The translations under genes and the position numbers were made by a program. Below the pieces are notes generated by a model. The model saw only the letters and a program-made list of their open reading frames with translations, had not been told where the DNA came from and made no database searches. From contig NC_083639.1 in assembly GCF_963576545.1 (NCBI RefSeq), forward strand, positions 21,360,118 to 21,424,117: a stretch of DNA of 64,000 nucleotides, written 5' to 3'. The stretch is from Limanda limanda (taxonomy: Eukaryota > Chordata > Actinopteri > Pleuronectiformes > Pleuronectidae). Position 1 is the stretch's first letter. Every line of letters begins with the position of its first letter. Below, in pieces: positions 10,431 to 21,484 of this stretch.

Positions 10431-12687
10431 TTAGGTGGCGATACGATATGTATTGCGATTCTTCTCTGGTGTGAGGTTGCTCCTCTGGGCAGTAACGACG
10501 TCCCCTGCAGTAGAGAACATGCGTTCGGCAGACACACTTGTACCTGGTACACACAAGTACCACTTGGCCAGCTTGGCCAGGAGCGGGTACTCTGAGTGAT
10601 GACCTTTCCACCAGTCCAAGGGGTTTCCTGACAGTGGCAAAGGAGCAGCTTCTTTGTATTTCTTGATCTCCTGTTCTGCTTGTTCAAGGAATGACTTTTC
10701 TGGTGCCTCCCTGACATTCCCAAAAGTGTCCCCGAGTAGAACAGCCAGTGCACAGGTCTTCTTAGCAGGTGGGGGACCCTGGAGCACCTCATCCTCTTGA
10801 GCAGTTTCAAGTTCTTCCCTGAGCTCCTCCTGTTCCAGTCTCACCACTCCTTCCTGCAGGGTACAACAAATGAAAGACAGTTGGACAAATTGAGTTAAAT
10901 AATATAACTCCAGAATAGTCAGTAGGCTATTAGCAATACACAAATAAAAATGTATTATGGACAGGAAGCCAGGTTCACTATGGCAAATGTTTGTTTGTAA
11001 TAAGATTAAGATCAAGATACAGATTAAGATATATTTATTTGTCCCAAACACATGCACACTCATGCAAGGAGGGAAATTTAACCTCTGCTTTTAACCCATC
11101 TGGTGCAGGACACACAGAGCCGTAATATAAGTAATAGAGTGGTTTTTGATAGAAACCTATATCAATTTCAGCTACATGTCTATCCAGTGCGCACACACAC
11201 ACACACTGAGCTGTAATAGGCATTATGAACGAAAGCGTAGGCTAATTAAAATATTTAATTACCTGAGGATGCTGGTGCTGCGCTATTGCTACAGCTTCAT
11301 CGGCCACTCTTCTGTAGGTTTCTTGTCTTTCATCATCCGACATGAACGGCAGAGTTTTGAATCTTGCATCAAGTTCTGACGCCATTCTAAGTTTGGTCTT
11401 CTCCAAGTCGTCTGCATACCTTTTCTTGAGGTCTTGGTGAATGGCTTCCTTGATGTCCTTAAAAAACTGAGTATCACCAAATCTGTGCGTTTAGAGGGGC
11501 TATCACAGAGAGTGTTGGGTTGCTCTCATCCGACATAACACATGTCGCTACCTTGACTGGCTTCAGAGTTTGGATCAATTCTTCAGCATGAGATATGTCC
11601 GACTCTGTGAAGGTGTTTCTCCTTTTCGCTCTTTCTGACCTCGGGGGAGAGCAGTGCGGCGTTGATCGCAGGCTGCTGCTCGAGGAAACGTTCAACCATG
11701 TCATAAGCGCTATTCCATCTCGTTGATACGTCGGTTATCAGTTTGCGCTCCGGAAGCTCCAATAGCTTTTGTTTTTTCTTCAAAGCATGGAGTCCTGTGG
11801 CGCTTCTGTGGAAATATGCAGCTACGCGTCTGACTCGTCCGAGCAGTCGTGCAACAGCTGGCACCTTCAGTGCACGCTGTGTGGCCAGGTTCAAGGTGTG
11901 TGTAGCACTCGACATGGAAAAAGCCGGTTAACTCTGCGGTGACAATCATATTGGACGCATTGTCTGTGACTAAAGCTGGCTGTTTCTCGGTAATGCCCCA
12001 TTCCTCAGCTACGTTATTAAGTAGTTCTGCCATGTTTGCCCCGGTGTGGCTGTCGTGCAAAGCCCTAGTTTGGAGAACGTGAGAGGACATACACCATTCA
12101 TCAGTTATGTGATGGGCTGTTACTGTAACTTATGATTCAGTGGCCCTTGACGTCCACGCATCGCATGTCAGAGCAACTCGTTCAGCTTTACGCAACGATT
12201 CCTTAACTTCTGTCTTGATCTCGTTGTAGATCTTGGGCAGGGCTGTGTCAGAAAAGAAACGTCTTGATGGTATTGTGTACCTCAGCTCCAAAGTGTAAAT
12301 CATGTTTCGAAAACCTGTATTTTCGAACACACTATAAGGACGAAGGTCTTTGCATATAAAATGGGATATAGATTGTGTGATGCGATTAGCCTTTTCTGAA
12401 TTTTTGGGGAGCTTACTGAAACATGTATCCAGCGTTTGTTGTTTGCTGCTAGAAGATTTGGCTTCCTCCGCCATTTTGTCTGGTAATTCAGGATGGTGTT
12501 GAGTGATATGGGCACGTAAGTTGGTAGTATTACCAGAATACTTGATTTTTCCGTGGCATAGTTTGAAGACAGCATGGCTCAGGTCTAACTCGTTTTTTCC
12601 ACTTATATTATGAAAGCCTAAAGTCTTCCAGAGGTTCGTTTTAAAATGTTGAGGTGCAGAATGAATCTCGGGCCGAACGTGTGCCAT
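10431..12687 (-). pseudogene. ZBED1-like hAT transposase
   Basis: The minus-strand start at 12687 gives MAHVRPEIHSAPQHF. A BED finger follows (WKTLGFHN, AVFKLCHGKIKYSGNTTNLR, HITQHHPE). Its first zinc ligand is Phe instead of Cys (AVFKLC, normally AVCKLC), so the finger is broken. Next come VALTCDAWTSRATES then a stop, WGITEKQPALVTDNASNM (catalytic core), CYTHTLNLATQRAL and STRWNSAYDMVERFLEQQ. A helical part follows (11289-11480 and 11474-11704). The hATC dimerisation domain is at 10431-10640, with DWWKGHHSEYPLLAKLAKWY, VPGTSVSAERMFSTAGD and RSNLTPE. The pieces lie in at least five frames, and 11015-11125 is a separate repeat, possibly within an intron. Not functional. Confidence 0.9.
11010..11130 (+). 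repeat. Short interspersed repeat (LINE/SINE tail type), copy 1
   Basis: ATATATTTATTTGTCCCAAA, a CA-rich stretch, GGGAAATTTAACCTCTGC and TTTTAACCCATCTGGTGCAG match the element at 44620-44760 in order. It lies inside the hAT transposase gene. No coding capacity. Confidence 0.6.
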
Positions 12688-12704
12688 GTTTGCTGTCCAA
12701 CAGG

Positions 12705-12720
12705 TTAAGGCCGGCGCATG
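12705..12720 (+). repeat. Single end of the TTAA MITE family
   Basis: TTAAGGCCGGCGCATG matches the end of the MITE at 1009-1028. No opposite end is found downstream. It may be a truncated insertion just upstream of the hAT transposase start. Confidence 0.5.
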
Positions 12721-13153
12721 CTACAACGTGTTGATGTTGCTACAACGGAGCGACAGACAGGGGGGTGTCAAGCCTTCTTATTGGGTGAGGATGAGTCTCA
12801 GTGGGAAGGTAAAAGCGGAAGGACGCCGAAGGAAAGAGTGAGGGGAAGCTGGCGAGACAGCTCTGAAAACACCGTTAAGGTAGTCGAAAAGTGGAGGCAG
12901 TGAAATCCCTCGGGACTACCGCAACCGGACCTCGGAGAGACGGAGAAGAAACCAAGTCAGCGTTTGACGGTTGGCGACTGCTGGTGTCGCTGCCGGTCGA
13001 GCTGCGGCTGCCAGCCGGTCGAACTTCCGTTGCCTGCCGGTCGAGCTGCCGGTATAAAATGTATGTACGATTTTTGAGGGAGAGTGGCGATTTAAAATCG
13101 TCATTCACAAGAATCACGATTTGTAACAGAATCAATTTTTTTCCCCATCCCCA

Positions 13154-13388
13154 ATTATTAGTGAGCATAATAAACAAACAAACAAACACACACAAAACTT
13201 GAAAAACAGCAGGAACTGCAAAATGCAATGGATGCAACAACAGATTTAAAGGAAAAGTATCAGGTGTGTGCTAGGGAGATTCAAAACTTTATCAATGAAC
13301 AGAACATTGTTAACATGTAACATTATTAGTGAGCATAACAAACACACACAAAACTTGAACAAATTATGACACTACGGCCTGAAAGGGA
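13154..13388. repeat. 167-bp direct tandem repeat (target of the second hAT)
   Basis: ATTATTAGTGAGCATAA followed by AAAC and ACACACAAAACTTGAA occurs at 13154-13205 and again at 13321-13364. The left flank of the hAT (CATGTAATGATATTAG at 10366-10381) matches CATGTAACATTATTAG at 13313-13328. The repeat existed before the hAT landed in its first unit. Confidence 0.75.
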
Positions 13389-13729
13389 CTAAACCTTGCC
13401 GAATCCCATAGATTCCCGAAGTGCTTGAAAAAGCATTTTGTGGAGTTCCTCCTCCTCCGTGATGCCTCTCGGCAGGTACAAACACATCATGCAGGTTGAT
13501 GCATATGGCATCCGACGCTGGCCTTCCTTTTGCCGGAAAAAGTCTATGCTGGGCTTGTTTGTGAAGCCCAGCGCCGGAACCTCATCCGCTCCAATGATGA
13601 AGATTAGTATTATTTCATAGGTCAATTCACTTTTTTGACGATGTCCCACAGTTTCCCAAGGCATTCACTCCATTGGTGAACTGATGGATCATCTTGGCCG
13701 TTCTATAAACCAACAGAGACAAAACACGT

Positions 13730-15201
13730 TGTTGGGACATGGTTTTTGTGCAAAAAGGCAGGCCTCTCTTTCAGGCCTGTATTGGAAGTCAAAACCTGAA
13801 AGCACATGTCCTTTGTCCTGACAAGCCACATGGGCTGGAGAATACTCAATCTCCCAGAGTGCAACATGTTCTCTTTGTCCTGAGAAGGTCAAATAACTCA
13901 AACTCCCAGGAGGCAACATGTCCCCTTTGTTTCAGCATCTTCGCACATAGGTGCGAATATCTACCAGGGTCAACTCCAATTGGTCAGTCTGGTCCCATGA
14001 CCAAGGGGCAACCGGGTCTATAAAAGATCAAGGCTCCCCCAAAGTCTTCCTCTTTCTCCAATCCCTCGGAGGGCCAAAGGCTGCTCCAGCAGCGCTCTTC
14101 TCCACCGACCACCACTGAGGACAGCAGGCCGCTGGCCTTTCCTCCTGCATCGGCGAGTGGAGGAACCGGATTCCTCCAGCTCAAATATTCTTTTTCCAAC
14201 AACTGGAGGTCAAAGGTCGAGCTTCCAGCTCATCTTCTCAAGAAAACCTCCACGCATCTCAAGCTTCTTCTAAACTCCTTGCAGCGACTCGGTGTCCTGC
14301 AGGTAAGAACTACAGATTCAATAAGCAACTGAACTGCACAGCTCAACAGAACCGCAGAAGCAGAGACCACACGAACCAGAGACTTCAAAAGCCAGAACTG
14401 CTACCCGAACTGCACAGCAACTTTCTCCCTGTCCTTGGACTGGTAACATTATCTGGGCTTAATAATTTTACTAGGCTAAGCAAGACTGTTTAATTGATTC
14501 TGTGTGGTGTTTATAAGTTTGATATGTGGTGATATTGTGTTACAAGTTAAATCAAGGTTAATGTGAGTTGGGCTCTACAAAGACCCTGCCATTTTCTGAT
14601 TAGCATTCTCACAGACCCCGCATATCTCTTCACCTACTTAGCTACGTTCCCCGACGAGAAGGAGGGGGGGGCCCTGCTAGCTTAGAGATCTTAAAAGATC
14701 ACAGGAAGGTGTGACTCTCTTTGTTAGCCACCAGAGAGACCCTCACACACACACATACACACACACACCCCCACACACACACACATCTTTATTAGTTAGT
14801 ATATTGTTTAGTAATTGGTGTTTTATACTTATTATGTTTATAATAAATGCTTTCTTTTAACCTTGTCCTGTCATTAATGTTGCATAAGTGAAGTTTGCCA
14901 ACCTCTACACTGTCAAGAACTCTATAAACCTTAACTGTTCATTATATAGTCTTTAATAGTAAATATTAAGATTTCTAATTGAACTAGATCTAAATGAGAC
15001 TGATCTTAATCAATAAATTGGCTATCTTTTCCCTTCTATGAAGGGTGGTGCCCCGCGAGAACTTAGTCAAACTAAAGTTATGATTTAATATTAATATTTT
15101 ATATATTAATGTTTTATTTTTCTATTTTTGATAACCAAATTTATTGAACGCCTAAAGGCACACTAGCTTATGGTATCATTCCTAACCATTATTGCACAAC
15201 A
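13730..15201 (+). repeat. Solo LTR of an endogenous retrovirus-type element
   Basis: 1472 bp, starting TGTTGGGACATG and ending ATTGCACAACA (TGTTG/CAACA inverted ends), flanked by a perfect 4-bp duplication ACGT (13726-13729 and 15202-15205). The U3-like part has a TATAAAAG box near 14020. A CA-rich tract lies at about 14743-14790 and an AATAAA signal near 14842, in plus-strand order. The U5 side carries GGTGGTGCCCCGCGAGAAC. No internal viral genes remain, as expected after recombination between two LTRs. It sits in an intron of the HECT-like gene in antisense orientation. Confidence 0.9.
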
Positions 15202-15205
15202 ACGT

Positions 15206-15747
15206 ACATATAATAATACAATTATAACAATACAAATTACTATTACTGGATGAAATCAGTTTCTAATGTATATGTTTACACCGGCTTGCTGGTCTCAGCA
15301 GCCATGACCAGGACAGAACGACAAGAGCAAGCACAGGCGGAAACCTGTGCAAGTGAAAAGTACATGTTTCTAGTCTGACAAACAAGAAACAAATGCCCAC
15401 CTGATCCTTAGCAGGCATTATCAATAACATCATCATTATCATTTTTGATCAATTTGGTGCTGCATTGAGGGATTAAAAGTATTAACCTCTGTCCCAAATG
15501 AACAAATACATGTATAAACATTTCTTAGTGATTCCAAACTTCTGAATGTTAGCAAGTCACAATGCCTTGATGACACAATATTTATCCATTTGTGAACAAA
15601 ATGTAACAATTACTAAACACATATTTGATATTTTCCATATTTACATTATACAAATTTTCAGCTAATAGCATAAAGTAAATACATGTTTTTATTTTTACTA
15701 CTATTGTGTTGTACAATAAAGCTTATTTCATTTGTGTATGCGTTTAC
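15206..15747. other. Intron sequence of the HECT-like gene
   Basis: AT-rich sequence between the solo LTR and the exon at 15748-15902. No separate feature is seen. Confidence 0.5.
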
Positions 15748-16439
15748 CGAAGGAAGATGTAGTGCTTCACCACATAAGAATAGATCCTTGGGATGTCTGC
15801 ACATGATGCACTGAATATCCCTGGGACGCCGCACTCAGCGATCCAGTCACCTAAATCCTGCTGAAGTGCAGTCAGGTCCCCTGAAGTCTTGCACTGTTGT
15901 ATCTAAGAGAGAAATCTGAGTGAGTACAATGTTGCTGGAGTTTCAAATTGAGCAATTATTTGTCATGCAGTAGTCATTTAGTATAAACGCTGTTTAACGC
16001 TTTTGACAACTTTGAACAGAAGTTTAAAAAATGTTTTTTGTTTTAAATCCCAATAAATCTTAACATGATAATAAGCCCCCTTTCAATTTTGCTTTGGACC
16101 TCTGGGTCAGGCAGCACATGCCAGTCAAACTGGTCCAGTTGGGGATCCTGACCACACATCAGCAGAAAGAGGCTGGGATTCAGGGCTTTGAGGCACGGAC
16201 GTCTGTGGGCAACAGACTACACTGAGAAAAAGACCTGTAATCTTTACTTGCTTATTTTTTTAAATTCTACAATAAAATCTTAAGTAAGTGATTTTACTTC
16301 AAAATTCTCTATATTTTAATCTGATACTTGAAATTTGTTTGTTAATATGAATCCTCAATTTGATAAGTACATTTTATTATTCACGCCAAGTACTATTTAC
16401 TAAACTTTTTTATTGACTGCACAACTTTACACAATGAAG

Positions 16440-16560
16440 TGATGTTTACTTTGCTGACGTGAGTTAGACAACGCCAGTGACGTCAGCGTCAGAGACCGGA
16501 AAGCGGTCTTTTTAAGTCCCAGACTCACTTGCGGGAGAGACGTCGGCTGATGCTTACCTG
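16440..16560 (+). promoter_or_regulatory. CACTA transposase promoter
   Basis: Upstream of the first coding exon lie TGACGTGAG, GTGACGTCAGCG (a full CRE/ATF palindrome TGACGTCA) and a TTTTTAAG TATA-like box near 16508. The CRE feature recurs upstream of another CACTA copy at 50600-50645, which supports a real promoter element. Confidence 0.5.
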
Positions 16561-16600
16561 CACCGAGACGACAGACATCGAGTCGCCCACGCGAAAATAA

Positions 16601-18951
16601 ATGGACCTTGGGTAAGTGTTATGTTTCGTTTACTTAGTATACGTTCCTGTTTAGATTTGAAGTAGTTGCATGTGTCTTCAAAAACTGTAACTTCAGTACA
16701 AGCATTTATTCCACGTTTGCTACTCATAGAAACAGGAAACACAAATCGCATTCAACTGAGGACTTTAAAATTGAAGTCTTGAAAAAACACTTAGATCCAA
16801 CAGCAACTCAGGAAGAGATATTTGTTCAGGATGACCCTGAGTCTTTTGAAGAGGAACCACAGGAGTTGTCTCAAGACATAAAGGAGCATTTAGGAAAACT
16901 TTTTTTAAAGTTGGAAAGCACTTTTAATGTTACGAACAAGTGTATTGACGAAATAGTTGATGAGCTTCAGTTCCTATCCTGCAGTTCATCTGGTCCAGTT
17001 ATAAGAGGTGTGGTTGAGTCCACCTTGAAAAGCCATAGCTGTGATCTGGATTCAGCTGTTATCTCAGATTTGGTAAAAAACATTTGTGAGTCACACCCTA
17101 TAAGTACAGCTTTGGGAACAGACGGGCCTTTTGTTACTTCATACAAGAGACGAGAGTATATGAAGAAACAATTTTCCGTTGTTGAAAGTGAAGAACACAT
17201 ACTCGATAATAGAGAGGGTAAAACCTTCCAGTATGTCCCAATATTGCAGTCCTTGTTGCAGGTCTTAAACAATAAGGACTTTCCACAAAAGGCACTTGGT
17301 TGTGAAAAAAATACAGAAAATGTTTCACAATATCAGACATTTCATGACGGATCTCACTATCAGAACAATCCTTTTTTCTCTGCAGAGGAGGACAGAATTA
17401 GTCTCATTTTGTACATTGATGACTATGAGGTGTGCAATCCTCTCGGGACTTCCCGAAAAAAGCACAAAATCACAGCAGTGTACTGGGTTTTAGGAAACAT
17501 TCCAGCACAGTTTCGATCAGAGCTTACCTCTATTTATCTTGCTGTTCTGTGTAAGGCACAAGACTCTAAGCAGTTTGGATTCAAAAGAGTTTTAGAGCCA
17601 CTATTAACAGATCTTAAAACCTTGGAGAAAGATGGTCTTTTTGTTCCAAGTTTTGGAAAAGTCATCAAAGGCACTGTGGTCAGTCTGGTGGCTGATAATT
17701 TGGGAGCCCATTCGGTGGCAGGATTTGTTGAAAACTTCTCAGGATCATACGTCTGCCGGTTTTGTCTCGGGGAGCGATCTGAGTTTCAGTCCAAAGAAGT
17801 GAGAGGTGGGTTCTTTCCACGAAGAACTGAAGAACAGCATACACCGCATGTGCAGACAGCTGTGTCTTCTCCAAACCTCATTCATTGTTGTGGTGTGAAA
17901 AAACACTGTCCTCTTTCAGAAAAACTTGATCACTTTCATGTAACATCTGGTTACCCCCCAGATATTTTACATGACCTTCTTGAGGGCATTGTCCCAATGG
18001 AAATGGCTTTGTCATTAGATGTCTTGATCAAGAGGAAATATTTTTCTCTCATTGAACTCAATAATGCTATTCGTCAGTTCCCCTATAAGTGGAGTGATAA
18101 AACAAACTGCCCAAATATCATCCCTGCTAACTTTGCCACACAGAGATCAGTGGGAGGAAATGCACATGAAAACTGGTGCTTACTGCGTCTTCTGTCTCTG
18201 ATTATAGGTTTAAACGTACCTGAACATGAGCCCGTATGGCAGATGCTGATGACATTGAAAGACATTGTGGACCTTGTCATGTCTTCAGTCCATACAGAGG
18301 AAAGCATTTGTTATCTTGACAGTTTGATTTCAGAGCACCGACACCGATTCCTTGAAGCTTTCCCCCATCATAAGCTCTTACCCAAGCACCACTTCCTTGA
18401 ACACTACCCTCAGCTCATTCAGGAATTTGGTCCTGTAGCTGGCCTATGGACAATGAGATTTGAGGCAAAACACCCCTCCTCAAGAGAATTGTCAGACAGA
18501 CGGGCTGTTTTAGGAACATCTTGCTGTCCCTTGCCAATAAACACCAGCTAATGGTAGCTTACCATGAATCTCATGCTGTCAAACCATCACTCTCAGTCAC
18601 AAAAACATCAGTGGTCTCTTTAGATTTACTAAAGGATGACCTCAAAGACTTAGTGAAATGCAGAGTCCCATCTGTCACAACACTGCATCTTGCTCACAAT
18701 GTCTGCTTTTTAGGCACCAACTATGCAGTTGGAATGTTGGTGTGTTGTGGTTCCACTGCAGGATTGCCTGATTTTGCAGAGGTGTTGCAGATAATGATAA
18801 TCTGTGACAAATTTACCTTTTTCGTCAGACTCCAAAACACATGGTACATTGAACAGCTCCGGTGCTATGAGTTGGAGAACACAGGCAGAGTGCACTTACT
18901 TGAGCAAAGAGAGCTTCCAGTTTTTATCCTTTGGCTGCTTATAGTGTAGCA
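16601..18951 (+). pseudogene. CACTA (TNP2-like) transposase, near-intact, spliced
   Basis: Exon 1 (16601-16611, MDLG) ends at GGTAAG. The acceptor at 16728-16729 joins it in frame to exon 2 (NRKHKSHSTEDFKIEV then LKKHLDPTATQEEIF). Landmarks of animal CACTA transposases follow: LILYIDDYEVCNPLGTSRKK, HKITAVYWVLGN, FKRVLEPLLTDL, GTVVSLVADNLGAHSVAGF, YVCRFCLG, YPPDILHDLLEGIVP and HHFLEHYPQLIQEFGPVAGL. A frameshift near 18470-18510 makes the frame end early at 18551. Coding resumes in the next frame (SLANKHQLMVAYHESHA) and runs to 18949. Homologues at 40055-40860 and 48986-49356 have C2H2 fingers before the RKH motif. Here a four-residue exon replaces them, so end recognition may be lost. It excises and integrates the element if functional. 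Confidence 0.9.
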
Positions 18952-19098
18952 GGAAGACGATTGACAACCTTGAAACATTACATTTCCCTCTCCTTTTAGA
19001 TATCACCTGCAAACAACAAAAGTTGTTGAACTTATTTATGATTTTGGTTTATTTCAATAATAATTTCTCATGTTTATATTTCAGAGGCAGCCTTCCGA
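18952..19098 (+). other. Spacer between the two CACTA genes
   Basis: About 150 bp, AT-rich. The second gene starts at the ATG at 19099, possibly as a continuation by splicing. No separate promoter is evident. Confidence 0.4.
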
Positions 19099-21448
19099 GA
19101 TGGATACACTTGCAAAGTTTAGGATTATTTTTGGGGACGATGACGTTCGCAAACTGATTCTGCCTTCAGGCATCCCCAGTACACTGCAGGACCTTTTTAA
19201 TGCTGTCCATAAGAGACATTCCATATTCCAGGAATCTTTAGTATGATGTATGAAGACATGGATTTTGGTGGCCAGTTTTTCACTTTGAGCTCCTTTGAAC
19301 AAGTGCAAGACAAGGACACACTAAAGCTTGTTATGACTCAACCACCTGTCCTATTACTCATTCCTATGGAAAGGTCAGATGTTGACTCCCCAGTACCAGA
19401 AGAATCTTCTGATACAAGCTCTTTGAACTCATCTGCATCACAGGACACAATCCTGTTGTCCTCCTCAGATGAAACTGGAACAACTCTCAGGGCTCAGCCA
19501 TGGCCAGCTAAATTTAGATTACCTTCCTTTTCTTACAACGTTGAACTTTTTGCTCGAAGCAGGAAAACAAGCCTACAAAGAAGATGGCACTCTGTTGAAC
19601 AATCCAAGATTGAACAGTAGCATACTAGAAAAGCTAGCAGAAGCAATATTTTGCTACACAGCACACCCAAATGGTATCCAAGTTTTAGTTGTAGTAGAAG
19701 CCTTGATAGAACAGTATCCATGCCTCAAAGAGCCAGGGTCTTTTAATGGCTTATACGGATGGCAACAGAGGATAAAATTTAAGATGGGCAATTACCGGGC
19801 GAAATTAAGAAGTCAGCATCTAGCCATTCCAGAGCTGGAGGTTAACTCACTGAAAGGAAGATCAAGAAATGAAGAGCATTCACCCAAAGTCTTTAAAAAG
19901 CCTAAGAAAGCTGAAGTGAACTACATGCCGCCTTTGCCATTTGGTGAGACTGAGAACACTTTGGAGAAGGAGAGAGAGGATTTGCTGAGGGAAGTAAATA
20001 AGAGAAACAATGAGCTGGTCATTGGTCAGAAAATGGAGAAGTCTTTCTCCTATCGAAGAATGGAGGTTGTCAAGAAATGCCCTGCAGTCCAAGAACTCTT
20101 CGACTGATGGCCTGCGCTGTTCTGTGAAACTCAAGTAAGTCAAGTTCTTCTGAGAACTTGTATTTTTTTTGCATGGTGGGTTGTCTATAATGTTGTATTT
20201 TATCATCTTTTGTTTTAGATCAAAGACGAGTTCAGAAGAATAACAACGATACCTCTAGAGCAAACCTTCTTGTGTTCATTGGCCAGCTGCACCACCAAAC
20301 TCCTGGAGATATTTGGTGCAAAGGGCGGGAATGCTGGCAGGAAATTAAGACCAATGCTGGATTCATTCAGCCAGGTAATCTTTAAAACTCATCTGTGGGT
20401 GCATGCAGATTTGAAAATGTGTAAAGAAAATATTTTAAAAAGTATTCCGATATGAACTTTATTTTATATTTTTAAATGTGTAGACAAATCTGTTAATGAT
20501 TGCTCACAATGTCTGCTTTTTAGCACTGATGAAAAAATGGATAGATTTTCTTTACACATTTTTAAATCTGTTGAGACACACACACACGCACTCATTCTAA
20601 ACAGATTTGCAGAATCATGTACACATTCACAAATCTCCTTGCACATTTGGAGTCTTTTGCACATCCACAAACAGATTGAGACTATCATTTGTTAATCGTT
20701 TTGTTACAATGATGGCACCATACTACTGTTCTTTTCTAGTTGTATATGCAGTTAAACAATGTTCTTTCTATCTAACAGCAACATGTTGAAGGCAGACGAG
20801 ATGTTATTGTCTGGTGTTTGGTGGAGTACCTTGGGGAGTCTGGAGAGGAGCTAATCGAGGGCTACAAGGTAAATTTTGAAATTGATATTTTCTTACTATT
20901 ATGACCTTAATAATATGTAGTTCTCTTTTTTAAGCCTAATTATTGTCTCAATACTAATATTTCATAGGAAAATCACTTGTGTCGCTTTAAATTTAAAATC
21001 TAATACTTTTAATTATTTATTAAGGCATTAACTACAATTGGCATTTAAACCACTGTACCAATCAAAAATTTGGGGAAACTTTTGACCGGTATAGTCAGTG
21101 TTTCTAAATGATCAATTGTAAATAGACCTAAGTACTGATTTCCAATGTTTTTGACAGGATTTGAGCAAAGAGGACATGGAGCATCACGTCATGAAAATTT
21201 GTGTTGTGCAAGGAAATGCAGCACAGGACCGTGTTTCGATCATCATAGAGGGGAAGGAAGTTCTTGGGGACTGTACGAGTGTGGCTCGGGCTTGCTTTTT
21301 GCTCATGGGTTTTATTTATGCTATGAACTTGAGCTACCCACCAAAGTTGAAATACACATTCGAAGTGTTTCAGAAGCTCTTCCTCAAGCTTGATGTCCTG
21401 AAGATGTCTCCAAAAGTCCAAGGTTTGCACAACAAACTTTTGGCATGA
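19099..21448 (+). pseudogene. CACTA second gene: PB1-like plus SAMD3-like conserved protein
   Basis: Exon 1, 19099 to about 20135, begins MDTLAKFRIIFGDDDVRKL. It contains a PB1-like fold region (MMYEDMDFGGQFFTLSSF, VQDKDTLKLV), a Ser/acidic linker, then PWPAKFRLPSFSYNVELF, KLAEAIFCYTAHPNGIQVLV and FKKPKKAEVNYMPPLPFGE. Later exons with AG/GT borders are 20219-20371 (IKDEFRRITTIPLEQTFLCS), 20780-20870 (QHVEGRRDVIVWCLVEYLGE) and 21158-21448 (DLSKEDMEHHVMKICVVQGN, ending NKLLA). There are frameshifts near 19227 and 19549 and a TGA at 20105. The order PB1-like then this conserved block is known from repetitive fish proteins annotated as SAMD3-like. Function unknown; a partner of the transposase by location. 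A second copy of the PB1 part is at 36160-36426. Confidence 0.8.
20406..20570. repeat. Foldback repeat in a CACTA intron
   Basis: A 26-bp arm at 20406-20431 (CAGATTTGAAAATGTGTAAA...) is matched in inverse by 20545-20570 with 25 of 26 identical. It could form a hairpin or be a very small MITE of 165 bp. The surrounding intron to 20690 has further CAAATCTG/CAGATTTG words. Confidence 0.7.
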
Positions 21449-21484
21449 ATATTTCCACAGAAGTGGCTGTGAAGAAGTGAAGCA

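Larger units (their letters stand above)
10382..13153 (-). mobile_element. hAT transposon (ZBED1-like), degenerate autonomous copy
   Basis: 2.77 kb. The left end reads TAGGGACGGGAATCGGCAGG; the right end in reverse reads TGGGGATGGGGAAAAAAATT, an imperfect hAT terminal repeat. Flanking octamers are GATATTAG (10374-10381) and ATTATTAG (13154-13161), 6 of 8 identical. An unsplit copy of the target exists at about 13313-13364, which confirms both borders: the element sits in the first copy of a 167-bp tandem repeat. It encodes its transposase on the minus strand (see next entry). Confidence 0.85.
13389..16217 (-). pseudogene. HECT E3 ligase-like gene, 3' exons
   Basis: Minus strand, continuing from 22822. 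The broken exon resumes at 16217 with SVAHRRPCLKALNPSLFLLM and CGQDPQLDQFDWHVLPDPEV, ending near 16083; the expected GT donor is not seen. The next exon, about 15902-15748, has AG and GT borders and encodes IQQCKTSGDLTALQQDLGDW, IAECGVPGIFSASCADI and YVVKHYIF. The last exon, about 13680-13389, encodes FTNGVNALGKLWDIVKK. After a frame change it gives IGADEVPALGF, FFRQKEG and PYASTCMMCLYLPRG, ending GFGKV and a stop at 13389-13391. The STC cysteine is at the position of the HECT catalytic Cys. The architecture resembles fish G2E3-like proteins. The last exon lacks about 60 residues expected between WDIVKK and the C-lobe. Dead, because its exon is split and frameshifted. Confidence 0.8.

Noticed and set aside
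12891..13240. Overlapping frames of about 100-120 codons on both strands
   Set aside because: Low-complexity LPVELRLPAGR-type repeats in the hAT leader and end sequence; no domain.
13730..15201. Promoter and first exon of a host gene
   Set aside because: TG...CA ends and the ACGT duplication show a complete solo LTR.
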